A DNA stretch of 51,137 bases from an uncultured Geobacter sp. (lineage in GTDB: Bacteria > Desulfobacterota > Desulfuromonadia > Geobacterales > DSM-12255). The translations under genes and the position numbers were made by a program. Below, in pieces: positions 1-8,411 of this stretch. The notes under the pieces are model-generated. The model was not told where the DNA came from, did no database searches, and was given only the letters and a program-made list of their open reading frames with translations. Position 1 is the stretch's first letter, and the number at the start of each line of letters is the position of its first letter. Location: assembly GCA_937860145.1 (NCBI GenBank), contig CALMBF010000004.1, forward strand, positions 1-51,137. The letters are read 5' to 3'.

Positions 1-22
1 ACGCACGGTGGTGTGGGAGGAC

Positions 23-40
23 GGCGGGGGTGACCCCGCC
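23..40 (-). terminator. GC-rich hairpin downstream of atpE (weak terminator candidate)
   Basis: Just past the atpE stop on the minus strand, GGCGGGG and CCCCGCC form a perfect 7-bp stem around a 4-base loop. It is not followed by a clear T-tract, so it may be an mRNA-stabilising or Rho-assisted 3' end rather than a classical intrinsic terminator. Confidence 0.4.
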
Positions 41-67
41 TCCTACCCGATCCCGTGGAGGGGAAAA

Positions 68-343
68 TTACTTTGCTACGGTTTCTGCCAGCTTAACGGC
101 GATGTCCTTGTAGGGGTTGGCGAAGAGGATGATCAGGCAGACAACGAGGACGTAGATTGCCAGGGACTCGATCATGGCGAGACCGATCATCATGGTGGTG
201 AGGATCTTGCCGGAAGCGCCGGGGTTGCGGGAAACGCCTTCAACGGCGCTCTTGACTGCGAGACCCTGACCGAGACCGGTACCGAAAGCACCGATAGCCA
301 TACCGAAACCTGCTGCCAGCATACACATCGTGAAAAAGCTCAT
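68..343 (-). CDS. atpE: ATP synthase Fo subunit c
   Basis: This 91-residue protein is the proteolipid of the Fo rotor, which carries ions across the membrane during ATP synthesis. Two hydrophobic helices flank a polar loop (SRNPG, residues 38-42), the classic hairpin of the family, and the length is normal. The ion-binding carboxylate is Glu59 in GLAMIES. Gln26, Ser60 and Tyr64 lie where Na+-type c subunits have ligands, but the following Thr is Leu61, so ion specificity cannot be decided from sequence. An AGGAG Shine-Dalgarno sequence lies close upstream of the ATG at 343. It follows atpB in the same operon after a roughly 100-bp gap that holds an inverted repeat. Identification is secure. 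Confidence 0.97.
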   Translation of the reverse strand: MSFFTMCMLAAGFGMAIGAFGTGLGQGLAVKSAVEGVSRNPGASGKILTTMMIGLAMIESLAIYVLVVCLIILFANPYKDIAVKLAETVAK

Positions 344-371
344 TGTTCTTCTCCTTCTGGTTGGTTTTATA

Positions 372-392
372 TTTCCTAAATTGTATAGGAAA
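372..392 (-). promoter_or_regulatory. Inverted repeat in the atpB-atpE intergenic leader
   Basis: TTTCCTA and TAGGAAA form a perfect 7-bp inverted repeat with a 7-base spacer, about 30 bases upstream of atpE. In the transcript it could fold as a hairpin that stabilises or punctuates the atpE message, which must be translated more than atpB. That function is inferred. Confidence 0.4.
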
Positions 393-442
393 ATAGATTA
401 TCGAAGTGTGTTACCGCCGATGTTCCCGGCAAGCCCTGATTG

Positions 443-1132
443 TTAGTGTGCGTGCTCCAAAGAGCCCTGGATGTAGATCATTGCCAGGAGCATGAAGACG
501 AACGCCTGGATGAAGGAGACCAGCACACCCATCAGCATCATCGGGAGCGGTACCAGGAACGGTGCGAGGCCGAAGAAGATCATCAGCACCAGTTCATGGC
601 CGTTCATGTTGCCGAAAAGACGGAGCGTCAGGGAGATGACCCTGCTGAGGTGGCCGATGACCTCGATGAAGAACATCATCGGCGCGAGCCAGACGATCGG
701 TCCGAGGAAGTGCTTGATGTAGCTGGCGCCGTGCTCCTTGATCCCTACCACGTGGGTCATGACGAAGACAACGATGGCGCATGCCGCGGTGGTGTTGATG
801 TTGGCCGTCGGCGGGAAGAAGCCGGGGACGAGGCCGATCAGGTTGGAGATCAGGATGAAGATGGCCAGGGTGGCCACGAGGGGGAAGAACGGACGGCCGT
901 GTTCACCCATGGTCTCGACGATCATGTTCTCGATGCCGCCGATGACCACTTCCATGAAATTCTGCATGCCGGTGGGGACCGCCTTGACAGCCTTGGTGGC
1001 GATGAGCGACACCAGCAGCAGCATGATGATGATCAGCCAGGTGTAGGCTACGGCATCGGCACTTGCGGGTTGAAGTCCCAGAGGGGCAAGCAGCTCGCGG
1101 AAAAATTGCAGAAAGAGTATTGGGTGGACCAT
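443..1132 (-). CDS. atpB: ATP synthase Fo subunit a
   Basis: This 229-residue integral membrane protein forms the stator half-channels that pass ions to and from the c-ring. It has five to six hydrophobic segments. The essential stator arginine is Arg171 in [13 protein letters not shown], and Gln209 in the last helix (FIQAF) matches the conserved polar position of the family. The gene lies directly downstream of an AtpI-type gene and upstream of atpE, the usual Fo order. The b, delta, alpha, gamma, beta and epsilon subunit genes are not in this window, consistent with a split atp operon. The ATG at 1132 lies three bases past the atpI stop, so coupling is likely. Confidence 0.97.
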   Translation of the reverse strand: MVHPILFLQFFRELLAPLGLQPASADAVAYTWLIIIMLLLVSLIATKAVKAVPTGMQNFMEVVIGGIENMIVETMGEHGRPFFPLVATLAIFILISNLIGLVPGFFPPTANINTTAACAIVVFVMTHVVGIKEHGASYIKHFLGPIVWLAPMMFFIEVIGHLSRVISLTLRLFGNMNGHELVLMIFFGLAPFLVPLPMMLMGVLVSFIQAFVFMLLAMIYIQGSLEHAH

Positions 1133-1135
1133 GAA

Positions 1136-1522
1136 CTAATCTCCTTTTGACTTCATCAGAGTATATAGGGAAAAAACGGTCGTTGTAAGAACCAGAACCG
1201 AGAGGCCGAGCAAGAGGCCGGCAATATCGGCTCCCATCTTCAGGGCTGCCAGTACCACGAGCGCCAGAAGCAGATATCTCAGGAAAAAGCGGATCAGTGC
1301 GTAACTGGCCGCGTCCCGGCGCTGCTGGATGAGTATGCGTTGCATGATGTTGCGCAGCCAGTAATTGTTACCCAGGGCGGCGATTCCGCCGACGAGGATA
1401 CTGAGCCCGAAGTTTCCTGAGCCGAGTAGCAGCCCCGTAACGGTGAGGATGGCCAACAGGATCCAGCTTGACTTCATCAGCGCCGGCAGAAGGTTTTCCT
1501 CAGTTATCCTGATTCCGGTCAT
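1136..1522 (-). CDS. atpI: ATP synthase subunit I family protein
   Basis: This small membrane protein of about 128 residues has four hydrophobic segments and resembles the ATP synthase I-chain family encoded at the head of atp operons, which helps assemble the c-ring or load Mg2+. The reading frame stays open upstream to 1576, but I place the start at the ATG at 1522 (MTGIRITEE). That gives a short, 23-bp overlap with the preceding atpZ-like gene and puts an AAGG immediately before the ATG. The spacing of that AAGG is too tight to be decisive, so the start is tentative. The gene sits between atpZ and atpB on the same strand, which supports the call more than any single motif does. Confidence 0.8.
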   Translation of the reverse strand: MTGIRITEENLLPALMKSSWILLAILTVTGLLLGSGNFGLSILVGGIAALGNNYWLRNIMQRILIQQRRDAASYALIRFFLRYLLLALVVLAALKMGADIAGLLLGLSVLVLTTTVFSLYTLMKSKGD

Positions 1523-1739
1523 CCTTGTGTATTTCTTTGCCGGAAATGAGGTAGATGTTTCTGAAGCCGGCAGCAATACCTATGAATAGAAATATGAAAA
1601 AGAACCACGGAGCCGTGCCGAGCCACTTGTCGAGCTGCAGGCCTATGATGACGCCGATGGCGATGGCGACCGCAACCGAGATCCCCATGCTTGAAACCAT
1701 GCCCAGGGTCTGCAGCAGCTCCTTTTTCTCTTTGTTCAT
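1500..1739 (-). CDS. atpZ: AtpZ/AtpI-type small membrane protein of the ATP synthase operon
   Basis: This 79-residue protein has a charged N-terminus (MNKEKKELL) and two transmembrane helices separated by a short LDKWLGT turn. It matches the small AtpZ-type proteins that open many atp operons and are thought to act with AtpI in ion transport or synthase assembly. It is the first gene after a strong sigma70-like promoter and overlaps the next gene by 23 bp. The family call rests on size, topology and position. The exact role is not established by sequence. Confidence 0.8.
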   Translation of the reverse strand: MNKEKKELLQTLGMVSSMGISVAVAIAIGVIIGLQLDKWLGTAPWFFFIFLFIGIAAGFRNIYLISGKEIHKDDRNQDN

Positions 1740-1789
1740 CTCCGGCAGACCCTTGCGTACAAATGCCTACAAGTGGATAAAACCGCTAC

Positions 1790-1818
1790 TTCATAGCATG
1801 TCCGAAGGCTGCTGTCAA
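1790..1818 (-). promoter_or_regulatory. sigma70-type promoter for the atp Fo operon
   Basis: Reading on the minus strand, TTGACA (1818-1813) and TATGAA (1795-1790) are separated by exactly 17 bases. It overlaps the last few bases upstream of the hemL stop region and faces atpZ, leaving a leader of about 45 bases. Confidence 0.75.
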
Positions 1819-1830
1819 TGTTGATTTTGG

Positions 1831-3114
1831 TTACAGCAGCCTGAAGCATCTGGCTGCCGCGGCGATCGTCCGGTCGAGTTCCTCGGTTGAGTGGGCAATG
1901 GAGACGAATGCCGTCTCGAATTGGGAGGGGGCCAGGTAGATCCCTTCTTCGAGCATCGCCCTGAAGAAGGTCGCAAACGCCTTGGTGTCGCAGGTCGCAG
2001 CACTGTCCCAATCATGCACTTCGTTACCGGTGAAAAAGGTACAGACCATGCTTCCCACTCTGGTGGAGTAGATCGGATAGCCGGCGGCAGCGGCAGCCTT
2101 GGCAATGCCATTGGCGAGGTAGGCGCTCTTCTCTTCGAGCCGGTTGTAAAACCCGGGCTGCTGCAGGAGCCTGAGGGTCGTGATGCCGGCACTCATCGCC
2201 AGGGGGTTGCCGGAGAGTGTACCCGCCTGGTAGACCCCCCCGGAAGGGGAGAGGATGGACATGATCTCCTTCTTGCCGCCGAAAGCGCCGACGGGGAGTC
2301 CGCCGCCGATGATCTTGCCGAGGGTCGTCATGTCGGGAGTTACGCCGTAGACCTCCTGGGCGCCACCGTAGGCGACGCGGAAACCGGACATGACCTCGTC
2401 GAAGATGAGCACGATCCCTTCCCGGGTGCAGAGGTCGCGGAGAGCCTGGAGAAAGCCCGGTCTTGGAGGGACCGTCCCCATGTTGCCGGCGATCGGCTCG
2501 ATGATGATGCAGGCGACCTGGCCGCTATTGGCTGCCACGAGTTCCTTGACCGATTCGATGTCGTTGTAGCGGGCGGTCAGGGTGTGCTTGGCAAAATCCT
2601 GGGGGACGCCCGGCGAGTCAGGGACGCCGAACGTCGCCGCACCCGAGCCTGCCTTGACCAGGAGGGAGTCGGAGTGACCGTGGTAGCAACCGGAGAACTT
2701 GAGGATCTTGTCCCGTCCCGTGTAACCGCGGGCAAGGCGGATGGCGCTCATGGTCGCCTCGGTGCCGGAGCTTACCATCCTGACCATCTCGATGGAGGGG
2801 ACCGCGGCGATGACCATTTCGGCAAGGGTTATTTCCAGTTCGGTAGGAGCGCCGAAGCTGCAGCCGCTTTCGGCGGTCTTCTTGATGGCCGCGACAACTT
2901 CGGGGTGACAGTGGCCGAGAATCATCGGGCCCCAGGAACCGACATAATCGATGTAGTCGTTGCCGTCCACGTCGAAGACGTGCGAGCCCGCGGCCCTGCT
3001 GATGAAGACTGGATCGGTACCCACGGATTTGAAGGCGCGCACCGGGCTGTTGACCCCGCCCGGGATGATTTCCTTGGCTGCTGCGAAAAACTGATGGGAG
3101 TTGGCGTGTTCCAT
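1831..3114 (-). CDS. hemL: Glutamate-1-semialdehyde 2,1-aminomutase
   Basis: HemL converts glutamate-1-semialdehyde to 5-aminolevulinate, the C5-route entry to haem, a heavy demand in cytochrome-rich bacteria. The 427-residue product has the class-III aminotransferase layout. It shows the VSSGTEA phosphate-binding motif (residues 114-120), FDEVMSGFR (238-246) and the PLP lysine Lys267 in [11 protein letters not shown] place the start at the ATG at 3114 rather than 3126 because a GAGG Shine-Dalgarno lies about 7 bases before it and the resulting length is standard for the family. It is divergent from nuoA and upstream of the atp genes. Confidence 0.97.
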   Translation of the reverse strand: MEHANSHQFFAAAKEIIPGGVNSPVRAFKSVGTDPVFISRAAGSHVFDVDGNDYIDYVGSWGPMILGHCHPEVVAAIKKTAESGCSFGAPTELEITLAEMVIAAVPSIEMVRMVSSGTEATMSAIRLARGYTGRDKILKFSGCYHGHSDSLLVKAGSGAATFGVPDSPGVPQDFAKHTLTARYNDIESVKELVAANSGQVACIIIEPIAGNMGTVPPRPGFLQALRDLCTREGIVLIFDEVMSGFRVAYGGAQEVYGVTPDMTTLGKIIGGGLPVGAFGGKKEIMSILSPSGGVYQAGTLSGNPLAMSAGITTLRLLQQPGFYNRLEEKSAYLANGIAKAAAAAGYPIYSTRVGSMVCTFFTGNEVHDWDSAATCDTKAFATFFRAMLEEGIYLAPSQFETAFVSIAHSTEELDRTIAAAARCFRLL

Positions 3115-3269
3115 GGATGACCTCATCGCAAATTAGTATTATCCGACAATTTACACGGAGTTAGCACAGAACATTTTAGAGTGTCAAGCCATTAATCCCG
3201 ATAGGTGGCGAGCGGGTGCGGACCACGATATTCAAAGGACTTTATCGGGAAAATTAGAGATTTTTTCCC

Positions 3270-3298
3270 TTGACAAAGAGGGGTAAATGACCTAGATT
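3270..3298 (+). promoter_or_regulatory. sigma70-type promoter for the nuo operon
   Basis: TTGACA (3270-3275) and TAGATT (3293-3298) are separated by 17 bases, placing the expected transcription start near 3305. This gives a leader of about 100 bases before nuoA. Confidence 0.75.
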
Positions 3299-3307
3299 GC
3301 GCAGCGT

Positions 3308-3322
3308 TGTATACTGTATACA
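3308..3322. promoter_or_regulatory. Perfect palindromic operator candidate at the nuo transcription start
   Basis: TGTATAC-T-GTATACA is a perfect 7-bp inverted repeat around a single central base, lying at about +4 to +18 of the predicted nuo transcript. The form and position suit a dimeric repressor of the GntR/FadR type. In Geobacter the global repressor HgtR is known to control energy-metabolism genes, so it is one candidate, but assigning this site to HgtR is inference. Confidence 0.6.
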
Positions 3323-3407
3323 GAGAGCAATTGCGCGGTCCAATCCATTGAAAAAGCTTACATAATTGGGTGCGTCAGGACAATAACGAGAGCAGACGGA
3401 GGATCAG

Positions 3408-3764
3408 ATGTTAGGGGCATATCTCCCGATAATTTTACTGTTGGTGATTGCGGCCTGTTTCGGACTTGGCTCGGTTGTGTTTTCATCGCTCATCGGTCAG
3501 AAGAAGATTACGCCGGTGAAGTTGCAGCCCTATGAGTGCGGATGCGAGCCGGTCGGCAGCGCCCAGGAGCGCTTCTCGATCAAGTTCTATCTGATCGCCA
3601 TGCTCTTTATCCTGTTCGATATAGAGTGTGTGTTCCTCTATCCGTGGGCAGTGCTTTTCAAGCGCCTCGGCATGTTCGGTCTGATTGAGATGGGGGTATT
3701 CGTCGTAATCCTCTTCGTCGGCTATATCTATGTTTGGAAAAAAGGAGCCTTGGAATGGGAGTAG
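3408..3764 (+). CDS. nuoA: NADH-quinone oxidoreductase subunit A
   Basis: NuoA is a 118-residue membrane subunit of complex I (ND3 homologue) at the junction of the peripheral and membrane arms. It has three hydrophobic helices. The loop after helix 1 carries the conserved YECGCEP motif (residues 42-48), the cysteine region that moves during quinone turnover. [11 protein letters not shown] (around residues 70-80) is the family signature in helix 2. A GGAGG Shine-Dalgarno precedes the ATG at 3408. It is the first gene of the operon, and its last 10 bases overlap nuoB. Confidence 0.97.
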   Translation: MLGAYLPIILLLVIAACFGLGSVVFSSLIGQKKITPVKLQPYECGCEPVGSAQERFSIKFYLIAMLFILFDIECVFLYPWAVLFKRLGMFGLIEMGVFVVILFVGYIYVWKKGALEWE

Positions 3765-4267
3765 ATAATCCGTTGGGCGATAACATCATTACCGCGTCAC
3801 TGGACGGACTCGTCAACTGGGCGCGCAAATCATCAATCTGGCCGATGACCTTCGGTCTTGCCTGCTGCGCCATCGAGATGATGGCCACCGGTGCATCGAC
3901 CCATGACCTTGACCGCTTCGGCATCATTTTCCGCGCGTCACCGCGTCAGTCCGACTGCATCATCATTGCCGGCACCGTTACCAAGAAGATGCTTCCCGTT
4001 ATCAAGACAGTCTACGAGCAGATGCCGGAACCCAAGTGGGTAATCGCCATGGGTGCCTGTGCCTGTTCGGGGGGGATCTTTGACACGTACAGCGTGGTTC
4101 AGGGAGTTGACGAGGCTCTTCCGGTCGATGTGTACATCCCCGGCTGTCCTCCGCGGCCTGAGGCGCTGCTGTACGGCCTTATCAAGCTCCAGGAAAAGAT
4201 CGCGCAGGAGCGCAACTCGTTCGGTTCCACCATCGGTCTCGGCGAGCGGATCCTCCCTGCTGCATAA
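3755..4267 (+). CDS. nuoB: NADH-quinone oxidoreductase subunit B
   Basis: NuoB holds cluster N2, the last [4Fe-4S] centre before quinone in complex I. The 170-residue protein shows the N2 ligands: adjacent Cys37-Cys38 in [10 protein letters not shown], Cys102 in GACACSGG and Cys131 in PGCPPRPE. An upstream in-frame ATG exists at 3734, but the AAGGAG at 3742-3747 lies 7 bases before the ATG at 3755 (MGVDNPLG), so I use that start. It overlaps nuoA by 10 bp, which implies translational coupling. Confidence 0.97.
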   Translation: MGVDNPLGDNIITASLDGLVNWARKSSIWPMTFGLACCAIEMMATGASTHDLDRFGIIFRASPRQSDCIIIAGTVTKKMLPVIKTVYEQMPEPKWVIAMGACACSGGIFDTYSVVQGVDEALPVDVYIPGCPPRPEALLYGLIKLQEKIAQERNSFGSTIGLGERILPAA

Positions 4268-4291
4268 GCTATCAAGACCAAAGGAAGAGGT

Positions 4292-4786
4292 ATGGTTGAT
4301 ATGGCAGAAAACAATCGTGCAGTAATCAAGCTGAGGGAGCGCTTTGCGGCCGACATCGTCGAAGTGAAGGAGTTCCGCGGCGAAGTCACCGTGACCGTTA
4401 CGAAGAACAATATAGTCGAGATCTGTAACTATCTGAAGACGGCCCTCGGCTACAACCTCCTGACGGACGTTACCGCTGTCGATTATCTTGGCAAGTCACC
4501 GCGCTTTCAGGTGGTTTACAACATGTACTCCATCCCCTCCAAGGACAGGCTGCGGGTCAAGGCCCAGGTAGAAGAGGCGGATGCGACCATCGACAGCGTG
4601 TCCGGGGTGTGGTCATCGGCCAACTGGCTGGAGAGAGAGACGTACGACCTCTTCGGGATCACTTTTGCCGGCCATCCCGACCTGCGGCGTATCCTGATGA
4701 CCGACGACTGGGTCGGCCATCCGCTGCGCAAGGACTACCCGCTCCAGGGGCCCGACAGGGAGCCTTACAAGGGGCGGCTCTCCTAG
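4292..4786 (+). CDS. nuoC: NADH-quinone oxidoreductase subunit C
   Basis: NuoC (30-kDa subunit) is a 164-residue peripheral-arm protein that packs against NuoD near the quinone site. The family signature region WLERETYDLFGI (around residues 112-123) and the C-terminal HPLRKDYPL are intact. It is separate from nuoD, unlike the fused NuoCD of enterobacteria. Two starts are possible, ATG at 4292 or ATG at 4301 (MAENNRA). A purine-rich AAGGAAGAGG run serves either, and the choice changes only three residues. Confidence 0.95.
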   Translation: MVDMAENNRAVIKLRERFAADIVEVKEFRGEVTVTVTKNNIVEICNYLKTALGYNLLTDVTAVDYLGKSPRFQVVYNMYSIPSKDRLRVKAQVEEADATIDSVSGVWSSANWLERETYDLFGITFAGHPDLRRILMTDDWVGHPLRKDYPLQGPDREPYKGRLS

Positions 4787-4839
4787 GCAATCATTCTATT
4801 CACTAATCGTATTCAACACTCTGCAGGGGTGATAAATCA

Positions 4840-6012
4840 ATGGCACAAAAAGAGACAATGACAGTAAATATGGGGCCGCAGCATCCGTCAACCCACGGCG
4901 TGCTCAGGCTCGTCATCGAACTCGATGGTGAGATCATCGATAAGATAACCCCCCACATCGGGTATCTGCACCGCGGTATCGAAAAGCTCTCCGAGCATCG
5001 CACTTACCATCAGGCTCTGCCCCTGACCGACCGGATGGACTACCTTGCGCCGATGAGCAACAATCTCGGCTACGTCCTTGCCGTGGAGAAGTTGCTCGGT
5101 GTCGAGGTGCCGGAACGTGCCAAGACCGTACGGGTCATTACCGCCGAGTTGACACGTCTCAAGTCCCATCTTGTCTGGCTTGCCTGTCATGCACTCGACA
5201 TCGGTGCCATGACGGTGTTCCTTTACTGCTTCCGCGAGCGGGAGAAGGTGATGGAGATCTACGAGAAACTCTCCGGAGCCCGGATGACCAGCAACTACTA
5301 CCGGGTGGGCGGGCTCTCCGCCGATGTCTACGCCGGGTTCGAGAAGGACGTTCAGGAGATTATCGATACGTTCCCCGGTTTCTTCGATACCTACGAAGGG
5401 CTCCTCACCAAGAACACCATCTGGCTGCAGCGGACCGTCGGCAATGGCGTCATCTCCGCAGAGGATGCCATCGATGCGGGTATCACCGGTCCGGCACTCC
5501 GCGGTTCCGGCGTTGATTGGGACCTGCGGCGCGACAATCCCTACAGCGGTTACGAGAAGTACAGTTTCAAGGTTCCTGTCGGCGAGAAGTGCGACACCTT
5601 CGACCGCTACAAGGTGCGTCTGGTAGAGATGCGTGAGGCCGTGAAAATCATCTCCCAGGCTCTCAATGACCTCAAGCCCGGACCCGTACTCGCCGATCTC
5701 CCCCAGGTCTGCTATCCGCCGAAGGAAAACGTCTATAACTCCATCGAAGGACTCATCCACCACTTCAAGATTGCCAGCGAAGGTTTTGCCGCTCCTGAAG
5801 GGGAAGTGTATCAGGGGGTCGAGAATCCTAAAGGTGAGCTCGGGTACTACCTTGTCAGTGACGGCAGTAACAAGCCGTACCGGATGAGGGTTCGTCCGCC
5901 GTCATTCGTCAACCTGTCGGCCATCGAGAAAATGGCCAAAGGTTCGATGATTGCGGACCTGGTTGCCGTCATCGGTACCCTCGATATCGTGCTCGGTGAA
6001 ATCGACCGTTAA
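4840..6012 (+). CDS. nuoD: NADH-quinone oxidoreductase subunit D
   Basis: NuoD (49-kDa subunit) is a 390-residue peripheral-arm protein evolved from the large subunit of [NiFe] hydrogenases, and it forms much of the quinone-binding cavity. MGPQHPSTHG near residues 8-17 is the conserved quinone-site loop with the key histidine. HIGYLHRGIEK, RLKSHLVWL and DRYKVR are further family motifs, and the C-terminus ends in the usual GEIDR. An AGGGGTGA Shine-Dalgarno precedes the ATG. It is a stand-alone gene, 53 bp after nuoC. Confidence 0.97.
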   Translation: MAQKETMTVNMGPQHPSTHGVLRLVIELDGEIIDKITPHIGYLHRGIEKLSEHRTYHQALPLTDRMDYLAPMSNNLGYVLAVEKLLGVEVPERAKTVRVITAELTRLKSHLVWLACHALDIGAMTVFLYCFREREKVMEIYEKLSGARMTSNYYRVGGLSADVYAGFEKDVQEIIDTFPGFFDTYEGLLTKNTIWLQRTVGNGVISAEDAIDAGITGPALRGSGVDWDLRRDNPYSGYEKYSFKVPVGEKCDTFDRYKVRLVEMREAVKIISQALNDLKPGPVLADLPQVCYPPKENVYNSIEGLIHHFKIASEGFAAPEGEVYQGVENPKGELGYYLVSDGSNKPYRMRVRPPSFVNLSAIEKMAKGSMIADLVAVIGTLDIVLGEIDR

Positions 6013-6037
6013 AACCGCTGTAAAGGAGACGGAGTTC

Positions 6038-6562
6038 ATGAGTAACGCTCCCGCAGAAAAAGCAACAACTGAAGAGAATGCTCCTGAAGAGGTAATCGAC
6101 CTTACAGCAGCGAACGAGGTTATAGACAAATATCTAACCCTCCCCGGCAATCTCATGCCGGTACTCCAGGGTATTCAGGATGAGTACGGGTACGTTCCCA
6201 AGCCGGCCATCGACTTGGTCGCCGAGCGACTTAACGTCTACCCGAGCCAGATTTTCGGCGTACTGACATTTTATGCCCAGTTCCACCTCAAACCCCGTGG
6301 ACGCTACATCATCAGGGTCTGCGTCGGAACTGCCTGCCACGTTCAGGGTGCTACGAGGATAGTTGATACCTTCTTCGACAAGCTTGGTATCGGTCATGCC
6401 GAAACGACACCGGACCTTCGCTATACCTTCGAAAAGGTCGCCTGTCTCGGCGCCTGCGGTATGGCTCCTCTGGCAATGGTCAACGATGACACCTTCGGCA
6501 AGATGACGGTTCAGAAAGTTGACGAAATAGTCGCTGAGTACAACCAGCGGCCGATGAAATAG
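6038..6562 (+). CDS. nuoE: NADH-quinone oxidoreductase subunit E
   Basis: NuoE is the 24-kDa subunit with the N1a [2Fe-2S] cluster in a thioredoxin-like fold, next to FMN in NuoF. Cluster ligands are Cys95 and Cys100 (CVGTAC) and Cys136 and Cys140 (CLGAC). The frame is open upstream into nuoD, but the ATG at 6038 (MSNAPAEK) follows AAGGAG at 6023-6028 and GGAG at 6031-6034, giving a normal 174-residue protein. The first 25 residues form an acidic, low-complexity tail that is not part of the fold. Confidence 0.96.
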   Translation: MSNAPAEKATTEENAPEEVIDLTAANEVIDKYLTLPGNLMPVLQGIQDEYGYVPKPAIDLVAERLNVYPSQIFGVLTFYAQFHLKPRGRYIIRVCVGTACHVQGATRIVDTFFDKLGIGHAETTPDLRYTFEKVACLGACGMAPLAMVNDDTFGKMTVQKVDEIVAEYNQRPMK

Positions 6563-6594
6563 AACCCCAAACACTCCAAGAGGATACGAAAGTT

Positions 6595-8370
6595 ATGGGC
6601 GAAGCTATCAAAATTCTGATCTGTCAAGGCACAGGCGGGATCTCAGCCGGCGCTAAAAAAGTTGAAGCCGAATTTACCAGGGTCATCAAGGAAAAGGGTA
6701 TTGACGCAGTTGTCGGCAAGCGCTGTGACGTCATCAAGACCGGCTGTCGCGGGCTCTGTGCGAACGACGTTCTCGTTGACATCATCACGCCGGAACAGGG
6801 GCGGGTAACCTATGACTTCGTTCTCCCCGAAGAGGTGGAGAAGATTGTTGACGAGCATATCGTCAACAAGGAGGTTCTTGAGAAACGGAAAGCCAAACCT
6901 TACTACAATACCTTCGTCGATCAGCAGATGCGGGTGGTCATGACCGGTTGCGGTCAGATCGACCCTGACAGCCTGGAAGCGTACCTGGAAGAGGACGGTT
7001 TCAAGGCGATCGAGAAGTGCGTCAAGTCCATGAAGCCGGCCGAGGTCATCGACGAGGTCAAGAAGTCCGGACTGCGTGGCCGTGGGGGCGGGGGCTTCCC
7101 CACCGGCATGAAGTGGTCTTTCTGTGCCGCTTCCCCTGGCGATAAGAAATACCTGATCTGCAACGCCGACGAAGGGGACCCTGGTGCCTTCATGGACCGC
7201 TCCATCCTCGAAGGTGACCCCTTTTGCATCATAGAAGGGATGATGATCGCAGCCTATGCCATCGGCTGTTACTACGGCTACGTGTATGTCCGTGCCGAGT
7301 ACCCGCTGGCCATCCAGCGCCTCCAGCACGCCATCGACATCTGCCACGAGAAGGGTTGGCTCGGCAAGAACATCCAGGGGTGGGGTTTCGATTTCGACAT
7401 GCGCATCAAGATGGGTGCGGGCGCGTTCGTCTGCGGCGAGGAAACGGCACTCATGGCTTCCATCGAAGGCGAGCGAGGCATGCCCCGTCCCCGTCCGCCG
7501 TTCCCTGCGGTCAAGGGCCTGTGGGGCAAGCCGACCAACATCAACAACGTCGAGACGTTTGCCAACGTACGGCATATCATCAACAAGGGTGCCGACTGGT
7601 ATGCGTCCCTCGGGACCGATACTACCAAAGGTACAAAGATATTCGCGGTTACCGGCAAGGTGAAGCACACCGGACTTGTGGAAGTCCCGGCCGGCATGTC
7701 GGTCCGCGAGGTTATCTACAGCGTCTGCGGCGGCATCGCCAACAACCGCAAGTTCAAGGCTGTTCAGGCCGGTGGCCCCTCCGGTGGCTGCATCCCCTCG
7801 GAGGTTCTCGACACGCCGGTTGACTATGATTCGCTCATCAAGGCCGGCGCCATGATGGGTTCCGGCGGTCTGGTCGTCATGGACGAGACGACCTGCATGG
7901 TCGACGTTGCCCGCTTCTTCCTTACCTTTACCAGGATGGAGTCGTGCGGCAAGTGCGTCCCCTGCCGTATAGGCCTGAAGGCGATGCTCGACATCCTTGA
8001 AAAGATCACCGAAGGGCGTGGCGAGCCTGATGACATCGAGAAACTCCTCGAGATGGGGACGACCATCAAGAAGGCATCGCTGTGCGGTCTCGGCCAGACG
8101 GCGCCGAACCCCATTCTTTCCACCATCAAGTACTTCCGTCACGAGTACGAAGCCCATATCAATGACAAGCGCTGCCCGTCAAACTGCTGCAAGGAGTTGC
8201 TCCTGTGGCAGGTAATCCCCGAGAAATGTGTCAAGTGCGGGGCCTGTCTCAAGGCATGCCCAGTTGATGCCATCAAGTGGGAAAAGGGACAGGTCGCCGA
8301 ACTGATCAAGGAAAAGTGTACCCAGTGCAAATCGTGTTACGATGCCTGCCGCTTCATGGCTATTGAGTAA
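6595..8370 (+). CDS. nuoF: NADH-quinone oxidoreductase subunit F, extended form with extra Fe-S domains
   Basis: NuoF binds NADH and FMN and passes electrons to the N3 cluster. The core shows the FMN/NADH glycine-rich GLRGRGGGGFPTG, the NADEGDPGAFMDR motif, GAGAFVCGEETALM, and N3 cysteines in ESCGKCVPCR plus a later CGLGQTAPN. At 591 residues it is much longer than the roughly 440-residue E. coli subunit. An N-terminal thioredoxin-like ferredoxin domain has Cys10, Cys44, Cys51 and Cys55. A C-terminal dicluster ferredoxin domain has CVKCGACLKACP and Cys575, 578, 581 and 585. This layout resembles NADP-reducing or bifurcating hydrogenase flavoprotein subunits. Context within nuo supports the complex I role. 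Confidence 0.95.
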   Translation: MGEAIKILICQGTGGISAGAKKVEAEFTRVIKEKGIDAVVGKRCDVIKTGCRGLCANDVLVDIITPEQGRVTYDFVLPEEVEKIVDEHIVNKEVLEKRKAKPYYNTFVDQQMRVVMTGCGQIDPDSLEAYLEEDGFKAIEKCVKSMKPAEVIDEVKKSGLRGRGGGGFPTGMKWSFCAASPGDKKYLICNADEGDPGAFMDRSILEGDPFCIIEGMMIAAYAIGCYYGYVYVRAEYPLAIQRLQHAIDICHEKGWLGKNIQGWGFDFDMRIKMGAGAFVCGEETALMASIEGERGMPRPRPPFPAVKGLWGKPTNINNVETFANVRHIINKGADWYASLGTDTTKGTKIFAVTGKVKHTGLVEVPAGMSVREVIYSVCGGIANNRKFKAVQAGGPSGGCIPSEVLDTPVDYDSLIKAGAMMGSGGLVVMDETTCMVDVARFFLTFTRMESCGKCVPCRIGLKAMLDILEKITEGRGEPDDIEKLLEMGTTIKKASLCGLGQTAPNPILSTIKYFRHEYEAHINDKRCPSNCCKELLLWQVIPEKCVKCGACLKACPVDAIKWEKGQVAELIKEKCTQCKSCYDACRFMAIE

Positions 8371-8411
8371 CAGTTTCACCTGAGAAATCCCGAGGGAGAA
8401 CAGAGGTCGAG

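Larger units (their letters stand above)
3127..3407. other. Divergent intergenic region between hemL and nuoA
   Basis: This 281-bp gene-free stretch carries the nuo promoter and its palindrome (listed separately). It also has a TTGACA-like element facing hemL (3187-3182) without a convincing -10. CCCGATA and TATCGGG form a distant inverted pair near 3198-3250 of unknown meaning. No small ORF with a ribosome-binding site was seen. Confidence 0.6.

Noticed and set aside
1891-3120. Plus-strand frame of 409 residues across hemL
   Set aside because: It is antisense to the conserved hemL and arises from strong GC bias in third codon positions; no family motif.
3182-3187. TTGACA-like element facing hemL as a promoter
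   Set aside because: No acceptable -10 at 16-18 bases; the nearest is a two-of-six match, so I did not call a promoter.
6643-8157. Minus-strand frame of 504 residues across nuoF
   Set aside because: Shadow of nuoF caused by codon bias.
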